Source: Micrococcus porci (GTDB taxonomy: Bacteria; Actinomycetota; Actinomycetes; Actinomycetales; Micrococcaceae). From it: DNA of 64,000 nucleotides. Numbering within the stretch: position 1 is the stretch's first letter; each line of letters begins with the position of its first letter. Shown piece after piece: positions 46,984-55,860 of this stretch. Under the pieces are notes generated by a model, which did not search any database, had not been told where the DNA came from, and saw only the letters and a program-made list of their open reading frames with translations. The stretch is taken from positions 930,001 to 994,000 of the forward strand of contig NZ_CP083691.1 in NCBI RefSeq assembly GCF_020097155.1. Reading direction: 5' to 3'. A program made the position numbers and the translations under genes.

Positions 46984-47778
46984 TCAGATGTCCACGCCGG
47001 CGGGGTTCAGGACGCGGCGCAGGAAGTCCTGGGTGCGCGGCTCCTGCGGGTCGGTGATGACGGCGGAGGCCGGGCCCTGCTCGACGACGACGCCGCCGTC
47101 CATGAACACGACGCGGTCGGCGACCTCGCGGGCGAAGCCCATCTCGTGCGTCACGACGAGCATGGTCATGCCCTCGCGGGCCAGCTTGCGCATGATCGCC
47201 AGGACGTCGCCCACGGTCTCCGGGTCCAGGGCGGAGGTGGGCTCGTCGAAGAGCATCAGCCGCGGGTCCATGGAGAGGGCGCGGGCGATCGCGACGCGCT
47301 GCTGCTGGCCGCCGGAGAGCTGGTCCGGGTAGCGGCCCTCGAGCTCGCCGAGGCCCACGCGGGCCAGCTGGCGGCGGGCGGTGTCCGCGGCCTCGGCGGC
47401 GGAGCGCTTGAGCACCTTCACCTGGGCCACGGTGCAGTTCTCCAGCACCGTCAGGTGCGGGAACAGGTTGAACTGCTGGAACACCATGCCCACGTGCTGG
47501 CGCAGCCGGTCCAGGTCCACGTCCGGGTCGGTGACGGTGAACTCGCCCACCTGCACGCCGCCGGAGTCGGGGACCTCGAGCAGGTTCACGCAGCGCAGCA
47601 GCGTGGACTTGCCGGAGCCGGAGGGCCCGATCAGGCACACGACCTCGCCGGGGGCCACGTCCAGGTCGATGCCGCGCAGCACGTGGTTGGAGCCGTAGGA
47701 CTTGTGCAGCCCGGCGATGTGCACGCCGGCGGCGGTCCCGGCGTCGGAGGGGCGGGGGGAGGCGGTCTGCTCGGTCAT
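46984..47778 (-). CDS. Polar amino-acid ABC transporter, ATP-binding protein
   Basis: 264 residues. Walker [21 protein letters not shown] is near residue 50, the signature [20 protein letters not shown] near 155 and Walker [21 protein letters not shown] follow, with the switch His in [16 protein letters not shown]. It matches GlnQ/HisP ATPases. ATG 47778 is two bases from the permease stop. Last gene of a three-gene operon (binding protein, permease, ATPase). Confidence 0.95.
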   Translation of the reverse strand: MTEQTASPRPSDAGTAAGVHIAGLHKSYGSNHVLRGIDLDVAPGEVVCLIGPSGSGKSTLLRCVNLLEVPDSGGVQVGEFTVTDPDVDLDRLRQHVGMVFQQFNLFPHLTVLENCTVAQVKVLKRSAAEAADTARRQLARVGLGELEGRYPDQLSGGQQQRVAIARALSMDPRLMLFDEPTSALDPETVGDVLAIMRKLAREGMTMLVVTHEMGFAREVADRVVFMDGGVVVEQGPASAVITDPQEPRTQDFLRRVLNPAGVDI

Positions 47779-47779
47779 C

Positions 47780-48610
47780 TCAGTGGGCCTTCCGGGACGA
47801 GCGGGCCTCGAAGCGGCGCGCCAGCAGGGACAGCGGGATGGTGATCACCAGGTAGCACAGGCCGGCCACGAGGATCGGGGTCATGCCGGCGTCCAGGGCG
47901 GCGATGCCGTCGCGGCCGAACTTCGTGAGCTCGTACTCGTGTGCGGCCAGGCCCAGCACGTAGACCAGGGAGGAGTCCTTGGTCAGGAGGATGACCTCGT
48001 TGGTCAGCGGCGGCAGCACCACGCGGAACGCCTGGGGGATCACGATGGTGAGCATGGCGCGCCAGTGCGGCATGCCCAGTGAGCGGGCGGCCTCCATCTG
48101 GCCCTTCGGGACGGCCTGCAGGCCGGCGCGCAGGGTCTCGGCGATGTACGCCGCGGACACCATGCCCAGGGCGATCATCACGACGACCGGGATGGGCCAG
48201 GAGACCCCGAACGCGAAGGGCACGCCGTAGCCGAAGGCCAGGAACACCAGCAGTGCGGGGATGCCGCGGAAGAACTCCACGTAGGCCGTGGCCAGCCACC
48301 GGTACGGGGCGAAGGAGCTCATGCGCATGAGCGCCAGGAGCATGCCGCCGAGCAGGCCGACGACGAACGCGGTGACCGTGTAGAAGATCGTGTTGCCCAG
48401 CCCGACGAGGATCACGTTCGGGAACATCGGGCCCGCGGCGCTGAAGTTCAGGACGTTCTCCGCGATCGCCTGCCAGTCCGCCAGCAGGGCGACGACGACG
48501 ATCGCCAGGACGAACACGGCGGCCTGGACGGCGACGGACAGGGTGCGGCGCCGGCCGGCGCGGGAGGGGGCGGCCGCGGTGCGGGGCGCGGGGGAGGCCT
48601 GGGTGCTCAC
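47780..48610 (-). CDS. Polar amino-acid ABC transporter, permease
   Basis: 276 residues, about five helices. The EAA-loop [20 protein letters not shown] with [20 protein letters not shown] is the HisM/GlnP-type contact site for the ATPase. [20 protein letters not shown] is the typical preceding helix. GTG 48610 overlaps the binding-protein stop (GTGA), supporting this start over the longer frame. Confidence 0.94.
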   Translation of the reverse strand: MSTQASPAPRTAAAPSRAGRRRTLSVAVQAAVFVLAIVVVALLADWQAIAENVLNFSAAGPMFPNVILVGLGNTIFYTVTAFVVGLLGGMLLALMRMSSFAPYRWLATAYVEFFRGIPALLVFLAFGYGVPFAFGVSWPIPVVVMIALGMVSAAYIAETLRAGLQAVPKGQMEAARSLGMPHWRAMLTIVIPQAFRVVLPPLTNEVILLTKDSSLVYVLGLAAHEYELTKFGRDGIAALDAGMTPILVAGLCYLVITIPLSLLARRFEARSSRKAH

Positions 48611-49428
48611 TGGTAGTCCTTCTGGGCGGTGCCGAACCACTTCTGCTGCAGCTCGGCCACGGTGCCGTCGTTGCGCAGCGTCTGGAGGGCACGGTTGACG
48701 GCGGAGCCGAGCAGCGCGTTGTCCGGGGCCACGCCCATGCCGAGCTGCTCGCCGGTGGGCAGGGACTCGACGACGCCGAAGCGGGGGTCGTCCTTGAGGG
48801 AGTACAGCAGCACGGACTGGTTGCCCAGCAGGGCGTCCACGGTGCCGGCCTGGAGGGCCTGGACCTGCATGCCGCCGTCCTCGAACTGGACGGTGTCCAG
48901 CCCCTGGGACTGGGCGTACTCCTCGCCGGTGGTGGCGGTCTGCACGCCCACACGCTTGCCCTGGGCCGAGGCGACGTCCGTGATCCCGGAGTCCTTGCGG
49001 GCCACGAGGACGAGGTCGTCGTCGAGGTAGGGGAGGGTGAACGCCATGACGTGCTGGCGCGGCTCGGTGATGGAGATGGCGGAGGCGTTGAGGTCGCAGC
49101 CGGTCAGGGACGCCCCGGACTCGATGGCCTCGAAGGAGGTGTCCACCACCTTCAGCTGCAGGTCCATGGTCTCGGCGAGCTTGCGGGTGAGGTCGATGTC
49201 GTAGCCCGTCAGCTGGCCGTCCTGCTCGAACTCGAACGGCGGGTAGGGCACGTCGGCGCAGACCGTGAGCACGCCGGGCTCGTGCAGCCGGTAGGTCGCG
49301 CGCAGGTCGTCCTCGGCCAGGGGGCCGGTCGTTCCGGCGTCGCCGCCGATCACGGCGCAGCCGCTCAGGAGCGCGGCGCTCAGGCCGGCGCCCACGGCGC
49401 CGAGGGCGCGGGAGGGGGTGCGGGGCAT
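48607..49428 (-). CDS. Amino-acid ABC transporter, substrate-binding lipoprotein
   Basis: 273 residues. Lipobox AALLSGCAV (Cys near 24). The family 3 solute-binding fold shows VLTVCADVPYPPFEFEQDGQ, GYDIDLTRKLAETMDLQLKV and CDLNASAISITEPRQHVMAF, which line the amino-acid pocket. Substrate is a polar amino acid, not resolved further. ATG 49428 follows GGAAGG. A TAGGAT -10 element at 49500-49505 on the minus strand gives a leader of about 65 bases. Confidence 0.93.
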   Translation of the reverse strand: MPRTPSRALGAVGAGLSAALLSGCAVIGGDAGTTGPLAEDDLRATYRLHEPGVLTVCADVPYPPFEFEQDGQLTGYDIDLTRKLAETMDLQLKVVDTSFEAIESGASLTGCDLNASAISITEPRQHVMAFTLPYLDDDLVLVARKDSGITDVASAQGKRVGVQTATTGEEYAQSQGLDTVQFEDGGMQVQALQAGTVDALLGNQSVLLYSLKDDPRFGVVESLPTGEQLGMGVAPDNALLGSAVNRALQTLRNDGTVAELQQKWFGTAQKDYQ

Positions 49429-49499
49429 GGTGTGCCTTCCAGGACGGTCGGGCCGTCCGGGTCGGGCCGCGGGGGCGGTACGGGCGGGTGATCGGCTCA

Positions 49500-49505
49500 T
49501 CCTAG
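49500..49505 (-). promoter_or_regulatory. -10 element (TAGGAT) of the amino-acid ABC operon
   Basis: TAGGAT on the minus strand, about 71 bases before ATG 49428; it overlaps an upstream ATG that is therefore unlikely to be used. Confidence 0.4.
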
Positions 49506-49578
49506 GTCTCCGCCGCGCCGTGGTCCCGAGGTGGTGCGGAATGTGACCGGGCGCCGCGGACGGCGTCGGGCGGGGCCG

Positions 49579-50745
49579 TCAGGCCCGGTCCGCGGCCAGG
49601 GAGGCGAGCGACTGCAGGTGCTGGGCCACGGCCCAGGCCTGGGGCCAGCGGGTGGCCCGGGAGGCCAGGGCGTCCCGACGGCGGACGGTGCGGCGCGTCC
49701 GTTCCAGTCGCACCCGGGTGCCGGCCCCGGAGAGAGGCTGGTGGCCGGGGTAGTCCACGGGCTGGTCCGGGTCCGGGCCGGAGTCGTCCACGAGTGTGAA
49801 CACGTACGCGCCGGCGAGGTCCCCGGAGTAGTCGCGCCCGTCGGGCACCAGGGTGCCGTCCGAGTCCTGGTGCGGAGGCCGGTGCTCGTCGAGGACCTCG
49901 GCCCAGCGGATGCGGGCCGCGCCGTCCGGGGTGGAGGTCTCGGAGGGGAACAGCTGGCTGGTGGAACGGTGCTCGCCGCCGCGCGCGCCGCGTGAGCGCA
50001 CGGTGGTGACCACACCGAACGCGTCGTCGACCTCCGCGTCCGCGGGCTGCGCCGTGATGGCGCGGATCGGCTCAGGGTCCCGCAGCAGTCGCATCACGTG
50101 CTCGCGCGGCGCCGCCACGAACCACTCGGCGCCGATTGCGGACAGCCGGCCGGCCCGGCTCGCACGGGAGCCTGAGGGACGGATCCCGTCCGGCGGGGTG
50201 AGGGCGTCGGGGGGCACGGGGCACGGGGCGGGCATGACGTCGAGCGCCGCACCGGGCAGCCGGGGCTCGTCCCTGTCCGCCGCGCGCAGGGCGTGGCGCA
50301 GGGCGTCGACGTCCACCCCCGCCGCGGCGACGAGCGCGGAGACGGCGCCCGCCGGCTCCTGGAGCAGGTCCAGAGCCCACGCGGCCTCGGTCATGGCGAG
50401 GCGGCGGGCCGGGAGCATGCCCTCAGAGGCAGCGGACAGCGGCAGGGTGGCGGCGCCGCCGCGATCCACGGCGGCCAGGGGGGTGCGGGGGATCCGGCCC
50501 GCGCGGGCCACGTCCTCGCCCACGGCGCGGAGCTGGCGGTTGGCGCGGACGGCCGCGCCGCGGCGTGCCGCGGTCAGGGAGAGGCCCTGGCGGGCGGAGA
50601 CCCGGGCGGCGGGGCCGCCGGAGGCCAGCACCCCGAGGAACAGGTGCTCCGGCTCGACCCGGGGGGCGGAGACGCGCAGCGCCTCCCGCCACGCCCCGGA
50701 GAGCAGCACGGCGGTGCGGCGCCAGCCGGCGGGGTCCTGGGCCAT
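49579..50745 (-). CDS. Clp-N domain protein with a C-terminal SRPBCC-like region
   Basis: 388 residues. The first 150 match two Clp-N repeats: LSGAWREALRVSAPRVEPEH, LFLGVLASGGPAARVSARQG and LAMTEAAWALDLLQEPAGAV with ALVAAAGVDVDALRHAL. ClpA/ClpC use this fold to bind adaptors, but no AAA+ ATPase domain follows. Residues about 205-385 (SAIGAEWFVAAPREHVMRLL) look like a START/SRPBCC ligand pocket, a weaker call. Function unknown. ATG 50745 follows AAAGGAG; TAGCCT at about 50832-50837 is a possible -10 element. Confidence 0.72.
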   Translation of the reverse strand: MAQDPAGWRRTAVLLSGAWREALRVSAPRVEPEHLFLGVLASGGPAARVSARQGLSLTAARRGAAVRANRQLRAVGEDVARAGRIPRTPLAAVDRGGAATLPLSAASEGMLPARRLAMTEAAWALDLLQEPAGAVSALVAAAGVDVDALRHALRAADRDEPRLPGAALDVMPAPCPVPPDALTPPDGIRPSGSRASRAGRLSAIGAEWFVAAPREHVMRLLRDPEPIRAITAQPADAEVDDAFGVVTTVRSRGARGGEHRSTSQLFPSETSTPDGAARIRWAEVLDEHRPPHQDSDGTLVPDGRDYSGDLAGAYVFTLVDDSGPDPDQPVDYPGHQPLSGAGTRVRLERTRRTVRRRDALASRATRWPQAWAVAQHLQSLASLAADRA

Positions 50746-50973
50746 GGCGCACTCCTTTCGGGGCGGGCGTCGGGTGCTCGGGGGACGTCCCGTCCGCGGT
50801 GGTGTCGGGGAGAGCGGGCGCCTCTGCGCAAGGCTAGCCGACGCGGGCCCACGCGACGGCGCTCCGCCGCCCCGTCCGAGCGGCCCCCAGACCTGCCCTC
50901 CCGGCGTGTGCACGGTCACAATGCGAGTGCACCGTCTCCATCCCGTCCTCCGCACCAGACCGAGGAGATCCCC

Positions 50974-51846
50974 ATGTCCCGCACCGCCACCTCCCGCCCG
51001 CGCCTGCGCGCGCTGCTGCCGCTGACCGCCACCGCGGCGCTGCTGGCCTCCGGCTGCGCCGCCCCCGGCCCCGCCGCGTCCTCCTCCGCGACGCCGTCGT
51101 CGTCCGCCTCCTCGGCGGCCGCGGAGTCCTCCTCCTCGCCGACGGTGTCCACGGGGCCGGCGTCGTCCTCCGACGCCTCGTCGTCCGCGGCGGCCGCGTC
51201 GTCGTCGGCCGACGCCTCCGCGACCACGTCGTCCTCCTCCGCCGCGGACCTCGCCGCCTCCTCGCCCGCCGCGGGCGGCGCGTCGGTCGAGAACCCGCTG
51301 GAGCCGCTGCTGCTCCTGGCCACGGCCGCGCCCCAGGAGGTGTTCTCCTCCCGCACCGTGCAGAGCGGGGCGGACCAGCCGCTGACCATGTCCCTCACCC
51401 TCACCGGCGTGACCCCGACCGGCCGCTGCCAGGAGCTGGTGGACGAGATCAACGCCACCCACGAGCCCATGGACGTCGCCTCGCTGGCCACCTACCAGGT
51501 CAACCCCGCCTCCCCGGCGGTGGTGGACCAGGAGACCGGCGCGTTCACGATGATCGGCACCTCGACGGCCCCGGCCGACCTCATGGCGCCGTACGGCGAG
51601 CTCGTCTCCGCCTGCGGCACCCTCGAGGGGGAGCAGGGCCAGAAGGCCGAGTTCACCGCGGTCCCCGGCGTGCCCGACGCCGCGACGGTCACCATGACCA
51701 CGCCCGGTCAGTCCCGGAAGCTCGTGATGACGGTCGGCGGCGCCTCCGAGGGCCGTGACCACGTCTACATGCTCATGCTCGGCCTCGACGCGGACGTCTC
51801 CCAGCAGGTGCTCGCGGACCAGGTCGCGGCCTTCCAGGAGCGCTGA
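50974..51846 (+). CDS. Ser-rich secreted lipoprotein, possibly sensor-domain type
   Basis: 290 residues. Lipobox LLASGCAAP (Cys near 28) leads into about 80 residues of almost pure Ser/Ala/Thr. The folded part (about 115-290) has two cysteines (TGRCQELVDEINA and LVSACGTLEGEQG), likely a disulfide, and ends VYMLMLGLDADVSQQVLADQ. The plan parallels the lipoprotein at 10996-11814, suggesting paralogues. ATG 50974 follows GAGGAG. Function unknown. Confidence 0.8.
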   Translation: MSRTATSRPRLRALLPLTATAALLASGCAAPGPAASSSATPSSSASSAAAESSSSPTVSTGPASSSDASSSAAAASSSADASATTSSSSAADLAASSPAAGGASVENPLEPLLLLATAAPQEVFSSRTVQSGADQPLTMSLTLTGVTPTGRCQELVDEINATHEPMDVASLATYQVNPASPAVVDQETGAFTMIGTSTAPADLMAPYGELVSACGTLEGEQGQKAEFTAVPGVPDAATVTMTTPGQSRKLVMTVGGASEGRDHVYMLMLGLDADVSQQVLADQVAAFQER

Positions 51847-51924
51847 CCCAGGACCGCCGAGCCGGGGCCGCAGGGCCCGGGCGGCACGGGGCCCGAGCCG
51901 AGCACGGTCCGGGCCCCCGCCCGC

Positions 51925-53094
51925 TCAGACCCCCGCGCGGTCCGCGGGCGGCACGGCGTGGAACGGGCGTCCCGAGGTGAGGTCCGACGCCGACCGGCCC
52001 GCAGCGTCGACGGCGAACAGCGAGCCGGCCTCCGCGAGGAGGCGGGTGGCGGGAGTCGTGACGGGCTCCTCGGTGCGCACCGCCTCCGCCACCAGCCGCC
52101 CGACCCGCAGGTGACGGGCCTCCTGCCGCTCCACCTGGCGCAGCACCCAGGTGTCCCGGGTGGCGAGCTGCAGCTCGTCGGCGGACTCCACCCCCACGGC
52201 GAGCTGGCGGGCGCGGAGCATCTCCGCGTCGAAGGCGGCGCCGGCCACCAGCACGATGCACGCCGCCCACGCCAGGCCGAGGACGCCCAGGGCGGAGTTC
52301 AGCCGGCCGACGAGCGCCAACCCGCCGAACCGCGCCACGATCCACCCCAGGGCGAGCGCGGCGGCGAAGAGCAGCGCCACCGCCCCGACAGCCCCCAGGG
52401 AGAAGGGGCGGTGGCAGGGCGGGCGCACGTTCGGTCCCCGCCGGTAGGCGACGGAGACGATCAGCGCGAGCAGCACCAGGATCATCGGCCAGGTGCTCGC
52501 GTTCCACACCGCCACGGCCCCGCGCCCCACCCCCAGCAGGCGCCCGAGGCGCTCCGAGAGGTCGCCGCCGAGCACCATGAGGGACATGACCAGGGCGGCG
52601 CCCACGATCAGCGCCAGCGTCTCCAGGAGCACGACGAGGCGGTAGACGAGGAACGGGCGCCCCTCACGCGTGTCGTAGATGCGGTGCATGGCGCGGTGGA
52701 ACGCGCCCACCGCGCCCGAGGCGGAGACGACGGCGCCCGCCGCGCCGAGGACGAGGCCCGGGGTGCCGGTGGCCGTCCGCCCCGCGTTCAGGATCCAGGC
52801 GGAGACCTCCGCGGCGTCGAGGCTCGGCCAGACCTCGGTGGCCAGGCGCGCGGCGGTCTCCACGGTGCGGGCCTCCACCCCCAGCAGGGACACGAGGGAG
52901 ACGAGCGCGACGAGGGTGGGCAGCAGGGAGAGGACGGCGAAGAACGTCATGGCGGCGGCGACGTCCCAGACCTGCATCCCCACCAGTCGGGTCCAGGTGC
53001 GCTCCAGCACGTAGAGCAGGCTCGCACGGGGCCGGGCGTAGGTCCGGGGCGCACGGCCGCCGGTGGACGCGTCGGGCACGGGGGAGGAGGGCAT
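51925..53094 (-). CDS. YihY/BrkB-family inner-membrane protein
   Basis: 389 residues with six helices. AAAMTFFAVLSLLPTLVALV is the first helix, with SLLPTLV typical of YihY. GAVGAFHRAMHRIYDTREGR and YRRGPNVRPPCHRPFSLGAV are family motifs in the loops. The C-terminal 130 residues are a soluble region with ARQLAVGVESADELQLATRD. Function unknown; formerly misnamed ribonuclease BN. A TACCGT element six bases before ATG 53094 indicates a leaderless transcript. Confidence 0.9.
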   Translation of the reverse strand: MPSSPVPDASTGGRAPRTYARPRASLLYVLERTWTRLVGMQVWDVAAAMTFFAVLSLLPTLVALVSLVSLLGVEARTVETAARLATEVWPSLDAAEVSAWILNAGRTATGTPGLVLGAAGAVVSASGAVGAFHRAMHRIYDTREGRPFLVYRLVVLLETLALIVGAALVMSLMVLGGDLSERLGRLLGVGRGAVAVWNASTWPMILVLLALIVSVAYRRGPNVRPPCHRPFSLGAVGAVALLFAAALALGWIVARFGGLALVGRLNSALGVLGLAWAACIVLVAGAAFDAEMLRARQLAVGVESADELQLATRDTWVLRQVERQEARHLRVGRLVAEAVRTEEPVTTPATRLLAEAGSLFAVDAAGRSASDLTSGRPFHAVPPADRAGV

Positions 53095-53424
53095 GCGGCC
53101 ACGGTAGCGGCGTGCGGCCAGGGGTGGGGGTCGCACGGTTCCCCGGCGTGGGTTCTCGCTGAGCTTGTCCTCAGTTGGAGCGTCCGACCAGGCATGGGAC
53201 GGCTTCGTGGGAGTCGTCGAATCTCACGTCCGTGTCCGAAGCCTCGGGATGGTCGTCCCCGGACGACTGGTCGACTGCCCTGGCCCCCGACGTCGCAGGG
53301 GGAGCCGGACGCGGCGCCTGGCGGTGACGTGGGGTGAGGGTGGTGTCGGCGTGTGACGTGGAACCCCTCGGGGAGGGGACCGGCGCCGCGGCAGGGCCAC
53401 GATGCCATTCGACAGGGGGGTTGG
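53095..53424. other. 330-bp region without a recognisable gene at the left edge of the accessory region
   Basis: Apart from the YihY promoter at 53101-53106, both strands contain only short frames without family resemblance. Composition is less extreme than in the flanking core genes, as in the following 4 kb. It marks the transition from core genes to the decaying accessory stretch. Confidence 0.4.
53101..53106 (-). promoter_or_regulatory. -10 element (TACCGT), leaderless start for the yihY-type gene
   Basis: TACCGT on the minus strand, six bases before ATG 53094. Confidence 0.5.
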
Positions 53425-54147
53425 TCAGTGGGGGGAGGGAACGGCGATGATCTCGCCGTGCGGCAGGAAGAACCAGGCATCCGGGTGCTGGCCCCACGTG
53501 CGCCAGTCATCGGCCATGGCAGTGAGCTGCTCGGGGGTGACCCCCTGGTCCGCGGCACGCTGCGCGAACGAGGACGACGTCACCCGCTCGGCCTGGGAGT
53601 TGCCCCACCACGCTGCGGACTCCGTCGTCGCGTAGGACCATGCACTGGATCGTGCGAGGACGACATGAAGGTCGGCCTGGTGGGCCCAGGCTCGTAGGCG
53701 TCGACCGGCGGCGAGGATGCCGCCTGGCTTCACGAAGCGGGCCATCGCTTCCAGGGCGGCGACCGGATCCGTCAGGTGCTGCATCACTTGATGGGCATGC
53801 ACCACGTCGAAGGACGCGGGCTCCAGGTCGAGCTCGAACACGTCACCCACGAGGAACTCCGTGACGACGTCGCCCCGATCCGCGGCGGCCAGCCGCGCTG
53901 CCGCAATCGCCTCTGCGGAGAAGTCCACTCCGGTGACGCGGCCCTCGTCGCCGACCAGGGCGGCAAGGTCCAACGTGATGGAGCCCGGCCCGCATCCGAT
54001 GTCCAGGATCCGTTGACCGGGGCGCACCCGATCGAGGAAGTAGCCGCAGCTGTTGTCCGCGGTGCGGGTGGCGTGCGAGGCCAGGACGCTCGGCTGATGG
54101 CCGTGGGCATAGGTGTCCGTGCCGCGGGAGGGGTTCGTGTCCGTCAT
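53425..54147 (-). CDS. Class I SAM-dependent methyltransferase with an apparent internal deletion
   Basis: 240 residues. RILDIGCGPGSITLDLAALV is motif I, VTGVDFSAEAIAAARLAA motif II, and FDVVHAHQVMQHLTDPVAAL motif IV. After ARFVKPGGILAA the sequence jumps straight to GRRLRAWAHQADL. In related UbiE-like methyltransferases about 30-35 residues, beginning with an RDADYG-type segment and containing the ligand lid, lie between these blocks. The frame is kept. The enzyme may therefore be inactive or altered. ATG 54147 lies downstream of an unusual inverted-repeat region. Confidence 0.8.
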   Translation of the reverse strand: MTDTNPSRGTDTYAHGHQPSVLASHATRTADNSCGYFLDRVRPGQRILDIGCGPGSITLDLAALVGDEGRVTGVDFSAEAIAAARLAAADRGDVVTEFLVGDVFELDLEPASFDVVHAHQVMQHLTDPVAALEAMARFVKPGGILAAGRRLRAWAHQADLHVVLARSSAWSYATTESAAWWGNSQAERVTSSSFAQRAADQGVTPEQLTAMADDWRTWGQHPDAWFFLPHGEIIAVPSPH

Positions 54148-54165
54148 GACGTCACCGTAAGGACA

Positions 54166-54207
54166 CTGTCTCTTCCTGTGAAACAGGCGTCTCCTTATAT
54201 GAGACAG
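54166..54207. promoter_or_regulatory. Nested inverted repeats upstream of the methyltransferase gene (candidate TetR-type operator)
   Basis: CTGTCTC (54166-54172) and GAGACAG (54201-54207) are inverted copies. Inside them are CCTGT-GAA-ACAGG (54175-54187) and GTCTC-N7-GAGAC (54189-54205). On the minus strand CATATAAGG supplies a -10-like hexamer inside the last palindrome. This A+T-richer block stands out from its surroundings. Confidence 0.6.
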
Positions 54208-54237
54208 GTTGCCTGCTTCGGGACGGGGCCAGAGGAC

Positions 54238-54891
54238 TCAGTTCCGGTGCGCTCTCATCCAGCCGTGCCGGCGCGTGCCCGGGTCCAGCCGGGTGCCGCG
54301 GTCGGTGACGGTGAATCCCGCTGCGGTCAGCACGCTGGTGAGGTCATCGAGCGGCCAGTACCAGGCTGTGGTGACAGCGTGGTCGAAGGGCTCCACCCGG
54401 TCCCCGGCGAAGAAGCCGAGCAGCAGCGACCCGCCCGGGCGCAGGGCTTCATGGGCGTGTTCGAGCAGGAGCGTGGCCTCCGGCGGGGGTGTGTGGATCA
54501 TCGAGTACCACGCGAGGATCCCGTCGAACGTGGACGCAGGCAGGGTCCGGAACGAGCCCGTCTCCACGCGCACACCCGGGTGGACGCGCCGCGCGTGGGC
54601 CACGAACTCGTCCACCGGTTCGACTCCCACGATGTCGTGCCCCAGCGCGGCCAGGTGGGCGGTCCAGTGGGCAGGGCCGCACCCCACGTCGGCGAGGCTT
54701 CCGCCTGTCTCGTGGGCCCATGCCTCGACCAGCAGCCTGTCGTCGTCGGCCACCGCCGCCATGGTCCCGAGCAACTCGGCATACTCGGCCGCCCGAGCGC
54801 CGTAGGCCGCGCAGCTGGAAATGTTCTCTCCGTGAACGTCATCCGCGGTGATGGTGGTGCCTCCTTCGGCGTCAAGGGTCCCGGCCTCCAT
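54238..54891 (-). CDS. Class I SAM-dependent methyltransferase, uncertain start
   Basis: About 217 residues. SLADVGCGPAHWTAHLAALG is motif I, HDIVGVEPVDEFVAHARRV motif II, FDGILAWYSMIHTPPPEATL motif IV and LRPGGSLLLGFFAGDRVEPF motif V. The substrate is unknown. The ATG at 54891 lacks a ribosome-binding site. A perfect AAGGAGG at 54866-54860 is followed, seven bases on, by ATC (54852-54850), exactly where the family N-terminus (DDVHGENIS) would want a start. Either ATC is used or an ATG was lost by mutation. Confidence 0.78.
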   Translation of the reverse strand: MEAGTLDAEGGTTITADDVHGENISSCAAYGARAAEYAELLGTMAAVADDDRLLVEAWAHETGGSLADVGCGPAHWTAHLAALGHDIVGVEPVDEFVAHARRVHPGVRVETGSFRTLPASTFDGILAWYSMIHTPPPEATLLLEHAHEALRPGGSLLLGFFAGDRVEPFDHAVTTAWYWPLDDLTSVLTAAGFTVTDRGTRLDPGTRRHGWMRAHRN

Positions 54892-54952
54892 CGTCGAGAT
54901 GCAGCGACGACCGTGCACGATGCGGGGGCATGCTCACGTCGACGCTGGCGGC

Positions 54953-55438
54953 TCAGTGCTCCAGTTCGCAGCCGTTCGCCTGGAACACGGCCACCATGGG
55001 CGCGTTGTCCACGCTGGTCGATCCGACGTACTCAGTGCAGCCACGGCGAGCCAGTTCAGACAACCCGAACTGATGGAGTTGGCGCCCCTTGCCCCGTCCT
55101 CGACGCGAAGGCAGGACGGCGACGTAGAACACGGTTCCGGTGCCGGGCTTGTCAGGCAAGGGCTGCGGGAGCACGACTCCGATCTCACCCTCCCCGTCGC
55201 CGACGACATACCACGCGTGAGGATCGAAGTGGTCGCCGGCGCCCTCGATGATCTCGAGCAGGTCCTCGAGTGCTGACTCCTCCGTGCTGGTGTCGAAGGG
55301 ATCCCCCCCGCTGGCAGCGAGCATGTGCGTGCTGAACTGCTCCTCGCCGAGGGCTGCGAGGGAAGCCAGTCTCAGGCCATCGGGGCGGGTGGGGGCGTTG
55401 CCCAGCGAACGGCGGGCAATGATCCTCTGCTCAGGCAC
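54953..55438 (-). CDS. GNAT-family acetyltransferase
   Basis: 161 residues. FYVAVLPSRRGRGKGRQLHQ is the acetyl-CoA pyrophosphate-binding motif A (V-x-P-x-x-R-G-x-G-x-G). VGSTSVDNAPMVAVFQANGCE is motif B. The acceptor substrate is unknown. GTG 55438 is the first start in a frame that otherwise runs into a remnant gene upstream; its ribosome-binding site is poor, so expression is doubtful. It lies in the decaying accessory region. Confidence 0.72.
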   Translation of the reverse strand: MPEQRIIARRSLGNAPTRPDGLRLASLAALGEEQFSTHMLAASGGDPFDTSTEESALEDLLEIIEGAGDHFDPHAWYVVGDGEGEIGVVLPQPLPDKPGTGTVFYVAVLPSRRGRGKGRQLHQFGLSELARRGCTEYVGSTSVDNAPMVAVFQANGCELEH

Positions 55439-55489
55439 CCTTGATGCATACCCCACTCCTGCCGCGTCTGGCGCGCCCGGCCCCGCTCG

Positions 55490-55860
55490 CCCGTCAGGCG
55501 GCACCAGGGTGCCGTCGAGCCCGATCCGGGAGGCGAGGCCGACGTGCCCGGCCCGCTCGAGCGCCGCCCGGGTGGATCGCTCCTCCCCGTGCACGAGCGC
55601 CGGGCATCGGGGTCAGCGCGGCGGACGCCGTCGACGAGGGCGATCGCTCCGGCGTCCCGGAACCCGAGGTGCCCCCCGAACGGCTGGGCGTCGGCCCGCA
55701 GCCGGACCCGCCCCAGGATGTCCACACCCGGCTCCGGCCAGTCAGTGGCCAGACCAGCGACTCCTGCCACGTCATGGTCGAGGAAGAGCCCCGGCAGATG
55801 GTTCTGATCCGGCCGCGTGGCCGGCGGGCGTGCCGTGAGCAGGCCGGTCACGTCGTCGGG
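55490..55860 (-). pseudogene. Frameshifted remnant of an unrecognised gene
   Basis: Two minus-strand frames read as one protein broken near 55600. The first gives LPGLFLDHDVAGVAGLATDW, PEPGVDILGRVRLRADAQPF and GFRDAGAIALVDGVRRADP. The second continues VHGEERSTRAALERAGHVGL with ASRIGLDGTLVPPD. Neither end has a start or stop that fits. I do not recognise the family. The composition and reading pattern look protein-coding, unlike the neighbouring shadows. Confidence 0.5.
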
